Source: Caldilineaceae bacterium (GTDB lineage: Bacteria > Chloroflexota > Anaerolineae > Caldilineales > Caldilineaceae). From it: a DNA stretch of 64,000 nt. The stretch spans positions 285,699 to 349,698 of the forward strand of contig JAJEBF010000003.1 in NCBI GenBank assembly GCA_022824025.1, in the 5' to 3' direction. The position numbers and the translations under genes were made by a program. The notes below the pieces were generated by a model. The model searched no databases, had not been told where the DNA came from, and was given only the letters and a program-made list of their open reading frames with translations. Shown here one piece after another: positions 9,455-21,539 of this stretch; within the stretch, counting starts at the first letter, position 1, and every line of letters starts with the position of its first letter.

Positions 9455-10252
9455 TTAGTCCAGTTCCTCGTGAAAACGCAGTCTTGTGTGTAAGGTCTCT
9501 TTTACCAGGGCAGCCAGACCCCAGCGCCTCTTTGTCATCGCATCTACGAGCCAGGCCTGATGTGTGGCCCGCGCCGCAAGGCGGCGTCGTCCCGGCGGTT
9601 CCAGATCAGGCTCCTCAGCCATCACGCCAAGAGGAGTAAACACACCGGCCACAGTTGCTGCCAGCTCCGCAAAATCACCCGACGCCGGCAACCTCCCTCT
9701 CGCGGCGCTCTCCACGCCTTGGGCCAGCGCCGCGCCTAAAGGCAACAGACCGCCAACCTGGTCCAATTCGACCAGGTATCTTGCTGTTGGCACAACCTGA
9801 TCGAGTGTCGACAGCACCAATCGTTCATCCAATTGCAACGACAAGCTGAGAGCCTTGGCAAAGCAGTGAGCTGCAGCGGTCGTTTCTCCCCTTCGAACGT
9901 TCAGGAAGCCATCCACACGAAAAGTCTGCACGAGCCCTGCGCCGTCACCAATCTCAAGGAATGCCTCCTGCGCCTTTCGATTGTGGTCAGACGCCGCTTC
10001 GGACTCCCCGCGGGACTCCTCCAATGACGCCAACTGCGCCATCGCCCTACCGTACCCGGCAATATCATTTGAGGTCGCAGCTTCCTGCGCAGCAGCCGCA
10101 AACGTAAGCGCTGCGCTGCTCTCCTCGCCCTGCGCGAGCAAGGCTGCGCCCTCATCCAGCTTTCTTGCTACGCCTGCGGAAGGCAGCAAGCCACCCTCCT
10201 TTGCGCCGCTGGTTGACGGGACCTTGTTATCGGAATGAGTATTGATTGCCAA
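9455..10252 (-). CDS. Hypothetical helical (TPR-like) protein
   Basis: A 265-residue protein made mainly of Ala/Leu-rich helices with spacing resembling tetratricopeptide repeats (LDEGAALLAQGEESSAALTF, then a helix pair near AHCFAKALSLSLQLDE). It has no signal peptide and no catalytic motif. The start is uncertain: the longest reading uses a TTG with no good ribosome site, and no ATG lies near it. The CpXC gene starts 5 bases after its stop, so the two products probably work together, perhaps as a scaffold pair. No family name can be given from the sequence alone. Confidence 0.6.
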   Translation of the reverse strand: MAINTHSDNKVPSTSGAKEGGLLPSAGVARKLDEGAALLAQGEESSAALTFAAAAQEAATSNDIAGYGRAMAQLASLEESRGESEAASDHNRKAQEAFLEIGDGAGLVQTFRVDGFLNVRRGETTAAAHCFAKALSLSLQLDERLVLSTLDQVVPTARYLVELDQVGGLLPLGAALAQGVESAARGRLPASGDFAELAATVAGVFTPLGVMAEEPDLEPPGRRRLAARATHQAWLVDAMTKRRWGLAALVKETLHTRLRFHEELD

Positions 10253-10341
10253 CCTACTGAATTTTATCGGATCACACCTGATTCGGCTATTCTTCCTTGC
10301 AGCGCGCGTCGCGGACTACAGAGGCCCCCTTTCGGCGACTT

Positions 10342-13447
<3,106 letters not shown>

Positions 13448-13451
<4 letters not shown>

Positions 13452-15319
13452 TTTATGCTCCTCCCGGATCTGTTTCGCTTCAGCATCGCCAGAAGTTCAT
13501 CCAACGGCCTTGCGTTCAACACATCCTGCGGGCGCAGCCATGCCCTTCGAGCCGTATGGATTCCGTACGGCAGGAGATCGAGCTGGCCGATGCTATGCGC
13601 GTCGCAGTTAATCACGATGGCGCAACCCAGGTCAACGGCCATGCGCGCATGTTCGGCTGAAAGGTCCAGCCGCTCCGGATTGGCATTGATCTCGACCGCG
13701 GTGCCCGTTGCTGCGCAGGCCCGGAATATCTGCTCCAAGTCGACTTCAGAAGGCGGGCGCCGGCCCAACAGCCTGCCCGTCGGGTGGCCGATTATGTCTA
13801 CGTAAGGGTTTTCGACCGCCTTGAGACATCGCTCGGTGATACGCTGGCTCTCTTGCCTCAGGCCGCTGTGTATGCTGGCCACCACAATGTCCAACGAGGC
13901 CAGGACCTCGTCCGATAGACCCAGCGCGCCGTCGCCCAGAACTTCAACTTCAGTCCCCTGTATCAACCGGAAGTCGACTCCCCTGTCGGCATAGTACGCG
14001 TTGGTTGCATCAATCTCTTTGCGTTGCTCAGCCAGCGCCGCGGCGTCCACGCCCTGCGTGACCCCCAGTCCGACGCTGTGATCGGTGACCGCCCAGTAAG
14101 TGTAGCCCCTTTCGCGGGCCGCCTCAGCCATATCGGCAACCGGCGACTTGCCGTCGCTCCACGTCGTATGCCCATGCAGTTCACCGGCGATCGCCCCGGC
14201 CGAAATCAGTTCGGGAAGCGCGTCGCCCATCGCGGCGGCAACCTCACCGCCGCCTTCCCGCAACTCCGGCGGCACCCATCTCATTCCCAGGAACCTGTAG
14301 AGCGCCTCTTCATTTTCGAAGCAATGACGTTCTGCCGCCGTCTCCTGAGAAGGCTGTGCGCCGTTGCCAGGCTCTTCCTTGCCAGGATCCGAAGCGATGC
14401 CAAACTCTCCAATTTGCCAGCCTCGCTCTTGCGCCTGCAAGCGAAGTCCGTCGAGGTGGGACTTGCTGCCGGTGGCAAGGCACAGAGACGTTCCCCAGTC
14501 CGCTTCATCAACCAGCGTCAATGTCGCTTGGGGACCGTCTCGAAGGGAGACTGTCACCGCAAATGGTCTTTTCTCTTTCGTCTCGTTTACGAGCGGCAAC
14601 TGGCTGAACTTCCGTAAGGCACGTTCCGGGAAATCGCTTGTTGCCAAAAGCCCGATTTCGCCGGTCGTCTCCCGCCAGCGCCGGAGGCTTCCGACAATCT
14701 CGACCCGTTCGAAGACGCCCTTCTCTTCATTTTCTTTCAGCGCCTTCACAAGCATCTCTGCCAAGGGACGCGAAGCGCCAATCGGCGTCCGATCATCAGT
14801 TCGGCGGTTGAGCAAGTCGATACTTTTGAGTATGCGTTGTTCGGTTTTTGCGCCGAACCCTTTCAGCGCCCTGAGCTTGCCCTCGTGCGCGGCGTCCTTC
14901 AACATGTCGATGCTGGTGATATCCAACTCTCGCCAGAGGCGTTGCACCGTCTTCGGTCCAACATCCGGCACCTGCAACATCGCCGCGACCCCTTCGGGCA
15001 CCTGTGCCGCGGCTTCATCATGAATTGGCAGTGAACCAGTGGCCAGCAGAGTCTCGATCTTTTCGGCAATCGCCTTCCCGATCCTGGGCAGATCCTGAAG
15101 TCCGCCTGACTCGGCAACTGCATTGATGTCCTCTTCCAGACTGTCAATTGTCCTGGCTGCATTCTGGTACGCCATCACCACAAATCGGCTCTCCCCGAGG
15201 ATCTGCAAGAGGTCCCCTGTCGCCTTGAAAAGGCTGGCTGCCTGCCGATTGTCGATCGGAGAACGCTCGTTGCTTTCGACCACTTCCTCAACCCCAAAAA
15301 AAGTTGGCACAGTTTTCAA
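13448..15319 (-). CDS. PolX-like protein: helix-hairpin-helix region, degenerate polymerase X domain and PHP phosphoesterase
   Basis: A 623-residue protein with the bacterial PolX layout. Residues 23-170 form the 8-kDa/HhH DNA-binding part (LPRIGKAIAEKIETLL, VPDVGPKTVQRL). About 200-300 is the nucleotidyltransferase region, and about 378-620 is a PHP domain with intact metal-binding motifs (ELHGHTTWSDG, AVTDHS, ASIHSG, IIGHPTGR, INCDAHS). The polymerase signature, normally GS-x-RR followed by a D-x-D pair, reads GSLRRWRETTGEIGLL at 210-225, so both aspartates are lost. The third expected Asp strand is also altered. The protein is predicted to keep 3'-5' exonuclease or phosphoesterase activity but not synthesis. 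The annotated start is a TTG; a GTG at 15283 is an alternative. Confidence 0.85.
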
Positions 15320-15609
15320 GATAGTCCGGACATTTAGGTTACACTGATAGTCAGGATCAACGCAAATGAACTATATAGTACTGCAATATAGATTCCTCGA
15401 ATTTGGACACTGAAACACGCCCCTGCCCCTCCTCCGGCCATCGCCCCGACATTCGCCCAGAACGTGTTTCGCCGGTACAATATCGTTGCGCTTGGCGTTG
15501 AAGATTTGAGTGCTTCTGTCGCAACTAAATTTGGCGCCTCCTCAGTAGAAGGCCGCGAGGGAGAAAGTTCTTCCTGGCATGGGCATATCGCTCGAAAAGG
15601 GCACATTCC
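15320..15609. other. Divergent intergenic region between the PolX-like and ABC ATPase genes
   Basis: This 290-base spacer separates two divergently transcribed genes and is locally AT-richer (around 15345-15400) than its surroundings. It should hold promoters for both directions. On the - strand TTGATC and CTAAAT lie 17 bases apart, but the -10 is weak, so no firm call is made. A reading frame on the - strand extends through here from inside the ABC gene and is not considered real. Confidence 0.4.
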
Positions 15610-16833
15610 TTGGCTACAATTCGTTTGAGCAACGTTTCCAAAGATTTCGGGTCGCACAGCAGGATCGCGCGCGAAAGCCTCATTCCCTGGATGCGTTCTT
15701 CGACACCTGTCCCGCGTGAGGACGAAGGTGAAGGTGAGCAATCCGATCGGATCATGGCGCTCGACGGTGTCGACTTGACTGTGCCTGACGGACGGACCAT
15801 GGCAGTCCTGGGACCGTCGGGCTGCGGCAAAAGCACGCTCCTGCGGGTTGTCTCCGGCCTGGAGCCCGACCACGACGGCTCCCTCTTCTACGACGACCAG
15901 AATATGCAGGATGTACCCCCAAGAGACCGCTACATCGGCATGGTCTTCCAGAACTACGCGCTCTACCCCCACTTTGAAGGGCACGGCAACCTCTCCTTCT
16001 TCTTTCGTCTGCGCAAGGCCCCCGATGAAGAGACCGAGGAGAGGATACGCATCACATCCGAAATCATGGGGATCGGCTTCCGTTCCCTGCTCCAACGAAA
16101 GCCGGGCACGCTTTCCGGGGGGCAGCAGCAGCGAGTCGCCATCGCCCGCGCCATCGTGCGCAGGCCGCGCGTCTTCCTGTTTGACGAGCCGCTCTCCAAT
16201 CTGGACGCGAAACTGCGATCCCAAACTCGAGTCGAAATCAAGAGACTCTTGAACCGGTTCGCCATCACCTCCCTCTACGTAACCCATGATCAGACCGAGG
16301 CAATGGCCCTCGGTGACCTGGTTGCCGTGATGAGAGCTGGCCGGATCGAGCAGGTTGGCGCTTTCCACGAAATCATCCGGCAGCCCGCCAATACCTTTGT
16401 CGCCGGCTTTCTTGGGATACCCCCGATGAGCCTGGTGACGAGCGCCGTTGTAAATGACGGCGGAATCGACGCCGCCAGCGGGCTTCGCCTCAAACCGCGA
16501 CCCTCCCAACTGCAGGCGCTCACATCCGGCCAGAATGTTACCGTCGGGATCCCGTCGGAATCAGTGAAGATTGTCGTTGATGAAGGAAAGGATCCAACGA
16601 GCGAACGGTCAACTGAGGATGCCCGCGCCAACCTCTGGCGCGGGACGGTGGAGTCAGTTGAGCCTGACTTTGGTAGACAGATTCAGTTTGTACAGTTTCG
16701 TGTGGGAGACCTGCCCTTGATGGGACAGGCGAGTATGCGCGACCGAATTACCCAGGGGGAGCGGATCGTTGCCCGATTTGAGGAAAAGGGATTTCACATT
16801 TTTGACGGCGAAAGTGGAGCTCGCATCGCCTGA
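15610..16833 (+). CDS. MalK/UgpC-type ABC transporter ATP-binding protein
   Basis: A 407-residue ATPase of the carbohydrate-importer class. Walker A is GPSGCGKST, the Q-loop is MVFQNYALYPH, the signature is LSGGQQQR, Walker B is VFLFDEPLSNLDAKLR and the switch His is in VTHDQTEA. After about residue 235 there is a C-terminal regulatory OB-like (TOBE) region. An unusual insertion of about 30 charged residues (roughly 14-46) separates the first strand from MALDGVDL. The start is a TTG preceded by AAAAGGG. No permease or binding-protein gene is adjacent, so it probably serves a transporter encoded elsewhere, perhaps including the solute-binding protein at 42785. Confidence 0.92.
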   Translation: MATIRLSNVSKDFGSHSRIARESLIPWMRSSTPVPREDEGEGEQSDRIMALDGVDLTVPDGRTMAVLGPSGCGKSTLLRVVSGLEPDHDGSLFYDDQNMQDVPPRDRYIGMVFQNYALYPHFEGHGNLSFFFRLRKAPDEETEERIRITSEIMGIGFRSLLQRKPGTLSGGQQQRVAIARAIVRRPRVFLFDEPLSNLDAKLRSQTRVEIKRLLNRFAITSLYVTHDQTEAMALGDLVAVMRAGRIEQVGAFHEIIRQPANTFVAGFLGIPPMSLVTSAVVNDGGIDAASGLRLKPRPSQLQALTSGQNVTVGIPSESVKIVVDEGKDPTSERSTEDARANLWRGTVESVEPDFGRQIQFVQFRVGDLPLMGQASMRDRITQGERIVARFEEKGFHIFDGESGARIA

Positions 16834-16841
16834 ACTGTCCT

Positions 16842-18782
16842 TCAATTCACAAGTGCGTCTGCCGGCGCCGGCCCGGCCCCCGTCACCCGCATATACTGGC
16901 TCATATACAGGTCGTGATAGAAGCCCTTCAGCGCCAGGAGCTCTTCATGCGACCCGCGTTCAATTATGCGATGGTCATTTACAACAAGCACCTCATCGGC
17001 ATTGCGGATGGTACTGAGCCGGTGGGCGATGACAAAGGCGGTTCGGCCCTCCAGCAGACGCAATAGCGCCTGTTGCAGGTGAACTTCAGTGCGGGTGTCA
17101 ACACTGCTGGTCGCCTCGTCCAGGATGAGAATGCGGGGATCCGCCAGAATCGCCCGGGCGATTGCAATCAGCTGGCGCTGTCCTTCGCTAAAGTTGTTGC
17201 CCTGTTCCGATACTTGCGATCTGTAGCCTCCGGGAAGCAACCGGATGAACGCGTCGGCGTTGGCCAGCTTCGCCGCAGCCACCACCTCTTCGTCGGTTGC
17301 GTCCAGCTTACCGTAGCGAATGTTCTCGCCCACAGTGCCGGAGAACAGGAAGGTGTCCTGAAGGACGATACCCAGCTGTCTTCTCAACGATGCCTGCTGG
17401 ATGTCACGAATATCGTGGCCGTCAATGCGAATGCTCCCCTCGTTCACATCGTAAAAGCGGCTCAACAGGCTGATGATCGTCGTCTTGCCCGCGCCGGTCG
17501 GGCCAACCAATGCGACGGTGGATCCCGGCTTGGCATGAAGGCTTATGTTTTCCAGGACGGTCTCAGGCTCCCTCTCCGTCTCTTTCGAGCCGTTCTCGGC
17601 CGCCTTTGGCCTGGGCCCTCGCCCATTCCACACCGGTTCCGGCGACGGCGGCGGCGCGTCGTAACTGAAGCTGACGTTTTCAAATTCTACTTCACCTGCA
17701 ATCTTATCCAGTGGCGGCGCGTCCGGCTTGTCGGTAACAACCGGAGCCACGTCCAATGTCTGGAAAATCCGCTCCGCGCCGGCCAGCGCTGACTGCAGCT
17801 GGTTATAGAGCATCGCGATGCCGCGCATCGGCCGGAAAAAGTTCATGATGTAAATGATGAAAGCAGCCAGGACCCCGACTTCCAGAACACCCTCGATCGC
17901 CAGCCAGCCTCCCAGAAGAGCGGCCACCGCAATCGTAACGGTCATCATCGTCGTAAACATCGGACCAAGCGCAGCCGTAATAATGTCTGCCGTCATCCCG
18001 GCGCGGCGGTACCTGGTGTTTACGTCGTGAAAGCTGGCGTAAACCTCCTTCTCGCGGGCAAATGCCTGCACGACCCGCGCCCCGGCAATGTTCTCCTCCA
18101 TCACCGCGTTCAACGCGCCCAGGTTCTTCTGCACGGTTCGGAAGGCCGCACGGCTGCGCCTTGTCACCTCGCCCGTAATGAACAACATCAGCGGCATCAG
18201 AATCAGCATCGCAAGCCCCAGCTGCCAGTTTAACAGGAACATGGCGACAAACGTGCCGCCCAGGAGCAGAATGTTGGACGTAAACTCGATTAACCCGTTC
18301 GTAAGCGTTCGGTTAATCGCCTCCGAATCATTTGTGATCCGGCTCATCAGGTCCCCAACCTGATTGCGGTCGTGGAAGACCATCGACAGCCCTTGAATGT
18401 GGTTGAACAGTCCTGCCCGAATGTCGGACACAAACCGTTGCCCCAACACCACCATGATCAGGCCCTGCACAGCCGATGTCGCGCTGGCAGTTACATAGAC
18501 GGCGATGATCATGAACACCAGGTTCCGGAGCCCGACCGCGTCGCCGGGAGCGATGAAGTTGTCAATTGCGCGGCCAAGCAACATCGGGCCGATGAGCCGC
18601 AGCACAGTGCTGACGGTCACGAAGAGCGCGACAACAACCAGCTGAAGTCGGTAGGGCCGCAAATAGCTGGCCATACGCAGAAGGGTCTGCCGCGTGTTGG
18701 CCGCGGCTTCGCCCGTGAGCATGCCGCCCCCGCCGAAGCCGAGACGCATAGGTTGACGTTGAGGGGGTCGCATTACTGACAT
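16842..18782 (-). CDS. ABC exporter half-transporter with consensus catalytic residues (heterodimer subunit)
   Basis: A 646-residue fused permease-ATPase. Six membrane helices span about 45-325 and a nucleotide-binding domain covers about 365-610, with a charged insertion at about 376-408. Walker A is GPTGAGKTT (427-435), Walker B ILILDEATS carries the catalytic Glu556, and the switch His587 is present. The signature is FSEGQ (531-535) instead of LSGGQ. Together with its partner at 18834, which keeps LSGGQ but lacks the catalytic Glu and switch His, it fits the asymmetric heterodimeric type IV exporters (BmrCD, TM287/288). Substrates of such pumps range from drugs to lipids. It lies 51 bases after its partner. 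Confidence 0.92.
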   Translation of the reverse strand: MSVMRPPQRQPMRLGFGGGGMLTGEAAANTRQTLLRMASYLRPYRLQLVVVALFVTVSTVLRLIGPMLLGRAIDNFIAPGDAVGLRNLVFMIIAVYVTASATSAVQGLIMVVLGQRFVSDIRAGLFNHIQGLSMVFHDRNQVGDLMSRITNDSEAINRTLTNGLIEFTSNILLLGGTFVAMFLLNWQLGLAMLILMPLMLFITGEVTRRSRAAFRTVQKNLGALNAVMEENIAGARVVQAFAREKEVYASFHDVNTRYRRAGMTADIITAALGPMFTTMMTVTIAVAALLGGWLAIEGVLEVGVLAAFIIYIMNFFRPMRGIAMLYNQLQSALAGAERIFQTLDVAPVVTDKPDAPPLDKIAGEVEFENVSFSYDAPPPSPEPVWNGRGPRPKAAENGSKETEREPETVLENISLHAKPGSTVALVGPTGAGKTTIISLLSRFYDVNEGSIRIDGHDIRDIQQASLRRQLGIVLQDTFLFSGTVGENIRYGKLDATDEEVVAAAKLANADAFIRLLPGGYRSQVSEQGNNFSEGQRQLIAIARAILADPRILILDEATSSVDTRTEVHLQQALLRLLEGRTAFVIAHRLSTIRNADEVLVVNDHRIIERGSHEELLALKGFYHDLYMSQYMRVTGAGPAPADALVN

Positions 18783-18833
18783 TGGTGATCGGCTCGCACA
18801 TGGCCGCGGGATAACCGCGGGCAGATTTCAGTC

Positions 18834-20705
18834 CTATGCCTCTTCAAACTGCGAATAATAGATCTCCTGGTAAATCTCGCTGTCCTTCAGGAGTTCCTCG
18901 TGTGTGCCCCGCGCTGCGATCTTTCCGTCGTCGAGAACCAGGATCAGGTCCGCGTCGACAACGCTGCTGATGCGTTGCGCAACAAGGAAGGTCGTCGTGT
19001 CCGTCAGCTTCTCTTTGAGCGCTTCCTGCAGCCGCAACTCGGTATCAAGGTCGACCGCGCTGGTGGAATCGTCAAGAATGAGGACGGCCGGCTTTGTCAG
19101 TAGTGCCCGGGCAATGGCGATTCTTTGCTTCTGGCCGCCGGAAAGATTGGCCCCGCGCGCTTCCACCATGCTGTCGTAGCCGTCCGGCATCCGCGTGATA
19201 AAGTCATGGGCCTGCGCCGCCTCTGCCGCCCCAACAACCTCTTCGATGGGGGCATCGGGCCGCCCGTAGGCAATGTTTTCGTGTACGGTTCCCGCAAACA
19301 GGGTCGTCTGCTGCAAGACAACGCCGATATGTTTCCGCAACAGAGTCGGTTCCCATCCCTTTACATCGACGCCGTCCAACTTTACTTTGCCGCCAATTGC
19401 GTCGTAGAAACGGGGAATCAGGTTGACGAGCGTGCTTTTGCCCGAACCGGTTACGCCCAACAGGGCTACCTTCTGGCCGGGCCTGGCGTGCAGATTAATG
19501 CCGTCAAGAACCTCTTCGCCGATGGCGCCGTTGCGGCCGTTACTGGGCAGCGACGATTGCAGTGCCGAATCGCCGCTGTCCTTTCCGTTCGCAGAGGCGC
19601 CGACCACTGCTGCCTGGCCGTTTCCAGTTGCCGTCCCGCCTAAACTCCCTGTCGGTTGCGAACCGGAATAATGGAAGGAAACATTTTCGAAACTGATTTC
19701 ACCTGTTGGTTCCGCAATCACCTGCGGCTGGGCCGGCGCCTGGATGGCTGGCTCTGTGTCCAGCACTTCAACCAGGCGTTTTGACGAGGCTTCGGCCCGG
19801 GAGATCATCGACAGTATGTTGCTCAGAAGCAGCAGAGGCGACATCCCGATCAACATGTAATTGCTGAAAGCGACGAGCTCGCCTATCGTCAACCGGCCGC
19901 CGATTACGTCCATCCCCCCCCGCCAGATCACTACAGTCGCGCCAAGGTTGGTCAGGACCAGTAACACCGGCATTACCAGGGCCAGGTACCTGCCGACCTT
20001 GATGTTCTCATCCATGTATTCCACATTCTGCGCGCTAAACCTGTCGATCTCATACCCTTCGCGCACAAATGCCTTGACAACATGGACCCCGGCCAGATTT
20101 TCCTGTACCAGGGTATTCAGTTTGCCCAGCTTCTGCTGAACAATCGTGAAGAGCGGCCCAACGACTCGCAGGAACCAGAAAATCACCGACCCTGAAATCG
20201 CGAGCATCACAATCATCACCAGGCTTAGCTGCCAGTCGATGAAGAGCATCATAATCAGGCTGCCGACAACCATCAACAAGGATCGAAGCAGAAGAGCAAG
20301 ACCCGCGCTGAGGAACATCCGCGCCACATCCACGTCGCTCGAAACCCGAGTCATCAGTTGCCCGGTCTGCATTCGGTCCAGATTGGCGAATGAGAAGCGC
20401 TGGATGTGCTGGAACAGATCATTGCGCAGGTCGAAGGCGATACCCTGCGAAATCTGTGCCCTGGCTATCCCCTGCCCGACGGTCGTTGCCGCGCCGAACA
20501 CAGCCGCAAGAAGCATCACCGCGCAGCCTTGCCAGACGACGGTCATGTTTCCGACGCGGATGCCCTGGTCGATAATGAACTGGACCATACGCGGCGTAAC
20601 CAGCTCCATCACCACCGGTAGGATCGTCGTTACGATGCCCAAGACCGCCATCCAAGTATAGGGCTTCACGTAGCGTATAACTCTGGATAATCCACGCATC
20701 GGCAA
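18834..20705 (-). CDS. ABC exporter half-transporter with degenerate ATP site (heterodimer subunit)
   Basis: A 623-residue permease-ATPase fusion. Membrane helices lie between about 20 and 300, and the nucleotide-binding domain covers about 337-610, with a Gly/Ser-rich insertion at about 348-395. Walker A is GVTGSGKST (417-425) and the signature is canonical LSGGQ (521-525). The Walker B strand reads LILDDSTS, placing Asp546 where the catalytic Glu should be, and the switch position is Gln577 in LVAQRIS instead of His. These changes mark the non-hydrolysing site of a heterodimeric exporter whose partner is the next gene. It is the first gene of the pair, with the 1-kb repeat-rich spacer upstream. 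Confidence 0.92.
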   Translation of the reverse strand: MPMRGLSRVIRYVKPYTWMAVLGIVTTILPVVMELVTPRMVQFIIDQGIRVGNMTVVWQGCAVMLLAAVFGAATTVGQGIARAQISQGIAFDLRNDLFQHIQRFSFANLDRMQTGQLMTRVSSDVDVARMFLSAGLALLLRSLLMVVGSLIMMLFIDWQLSLVMIVMLAISGSVIFWFLRVVGPLFTIVQQKLGKLNTLVQENLAGVHVVKAFVREGYEIDRFSAQNVEYMDENIKVGRYLALVMPVLLVLTNLGATVVIWRGGMDVIGGRLTIGELVAFSNYMLIGMSPLLLLSNILSMISRAEASSKRLVEVLDTEPAIQAPAQPQVIAEPTGEISFENVSFHYSGSQPTGSLGGTATGNGQAAVVGASANGKDSGDSALQSSLPSNGRNGAIGEEVLDGINLHARPGQKVALLGVTGSGKSTLVNLIPRFYDAIGGKVKLDGVDVKGWEPTLLRKHIGVVLQQTTLFAGTVHENIAYGRPDAPIEEVVGAAEAAQAHDFITRMPDGYDSMVEARGANLSGGQKQRIAIARALLTKPAVLILDDSTSAVDLDTELRLQEALKEKLTDTTTFLVAQRISSVVDADLILVLDDGKIAARGTHEELLKDSEIYQEIYYSQFEEA

Positions 20706-20837
20706 CAGGCCTCTGAAGCTAGAGTGAACGAGCCGGCAATCTGTCTGGTTTTCAGCTTACTAAAGCGGTTTCGAAAGTATAGACTGAAATCCGCGAAACC
20801 GCAAATGAGGATCGCCAGAGGGTACTGCCCAGATTTG

Positions 20838-20873
20838 GGACGAGGGATTTTGTCTGGACGAGGGATTCTGTCT
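20838..20873 (+). repeat. Tandem 18-bp repeat, two copies
   Basis: The unit GGACGAGGGATTTTGTCT is followed directly by a second copy differing at one position. The next 40 bases continue with related GGATT/GGGATTTGGG blocks. Confidence 0.7.
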
Positions 20874-20920
20874 GAACGGGGATTTGGGCGGATTCTTGGG
20901 ATTTGGGGGATTAGGGCGAA

Positions 20921-21040
20921 CGGCAATCGCGAAATTCAACATCTCTTGATCCACGAAGGGACGCGAAGGGGCGCGAAGGGGCGCGAAGAAGGGCAACGGC
21001 GAACTTCAACATCTTTTGATCCACGGAGGGACACGGATGA
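20921..21040 (+). repeat. Duplicated block with 70-bp period (CCACGAAGGGACGCGAAGG type)
   Basis: The block starting at 20921 recurs at 20991 with scattered mismatches. Both copies contain TTCAACATCT, TTGATCCACG and an AGGGACRCGR core. Within the first copy the GGGGCGCGAAG unit is itself iterated. The overall pattern resembles the 'cacgaagg' type intergenic repeats seen in many environmental bacterial genomes, a resemblance recalled rather than searched. Confidence 0.6.
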
Positions 21041-21115
21041 GGGCAGAGGGAGGGCGCGAGGGAGGGCGCGAGGGCCGTGTTGGCGTCTCTGGATTGGGGG
21101 CTGGTTTCTGTGCGG

Positions 21116-21147
21116 AGGGGCTTGGGCGCCCACAAGGGACGCCCCTA
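21116..21147 (+). repeat. REP-like palindromic element, copy 1
   Basis: The segment AGGGGCTTGGGCGCCC followed by ACAAGGGACGCCCCT forms an imperfect palindrome able to fold as a hairpin. The core GGGCGCCCACAAGGG reappears in inverted orientation at 45131-45158, so this is a dispersed element. Confidence 0.5.
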
Positions 21148-21482
21148 CGGAAGGTTTGCGGAGCGAGGGAGGGGTGCATGGCGCGAACAAGGGCAACCAT
21201 TCGGGCAGCCGTTGTTCGCGGTAAGTGGTGGGGCGGAGTCTCAGGCGCGGGAGGAGGGGGCAAGGGAAACTGCGGGGGAGGGGCGGGTGAAGGCGAGTAA
21301 TCCATTGAATCCTGGGACCCGTTTCTCCTGGCAACCCCAAATGTGGACTGCACCCTTGGGGCAACTGGGGGCATAAGCATCTTATTGGGAGAGAACTTTC
21401 AGCAGAAAGTCAGTTTTCCAACCGGCTCGTTACCGTTGACCCGATTCAGATGCGATTGCCCTGCCCCAAATTCGGTCCATGC

Positions 21483-21511
21483 TTGACTTTCCTACGCCTC
21501 TGATGTATAAG
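21483..21511 (+). promoter_or_regulatory. Strong sigma70-type promoter for the PhyH cluster
   Basis: A -35 box TTGACT (21483-21488) and a -10 box TATAAG (21506-21511) are separated by exactly 17 bases. Transcription would start near 21518, leaving about 190 bases of untranslated leader before the ATG at 21707. Confidence 0.65.
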
Positions 21512-21539
21512 AATTCGAGCATTTGCCCGCTGTGATTGC

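Larger units (their letters stand above)
20706..21482. other. Repeat-rich, apparently non-coding spacer
   Basis: About 780 bases lie between the exporter operon and the promoter of the first PhyH gene. Several frames are open here on both strands, but the translations are low-complexity and rich in Arg, Gly and Pro, reflecting strand-biased purine repeats. I see an 18-base tandem pair, a 70-base-period duplicated block, short GGGCGCGAG repeats near 21048-21075 and a palindromic element. No gene is supported. Confidence 0.6.

Noticed and set aside
15334..16509. 391-codon open frame on the - strand
   Set aside because: It lies mostly antisense to the ABC ATPase gene, whose motifs are unmistakable. 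Its translation is unconserved, with no recognisable domain or ribosome site.
20921..21040. CRISPR-like repeat array
   Set aside because: There are only two diverged copies, without uniform spacers or adjacent cas genes.
20724..21376. Several open frames of 80-166 codons on both strands
   Set aside because: They translate purine-rich repeats into Gly/Arg or Pro/Ser-rich low-complexity sequence, with no start signals.
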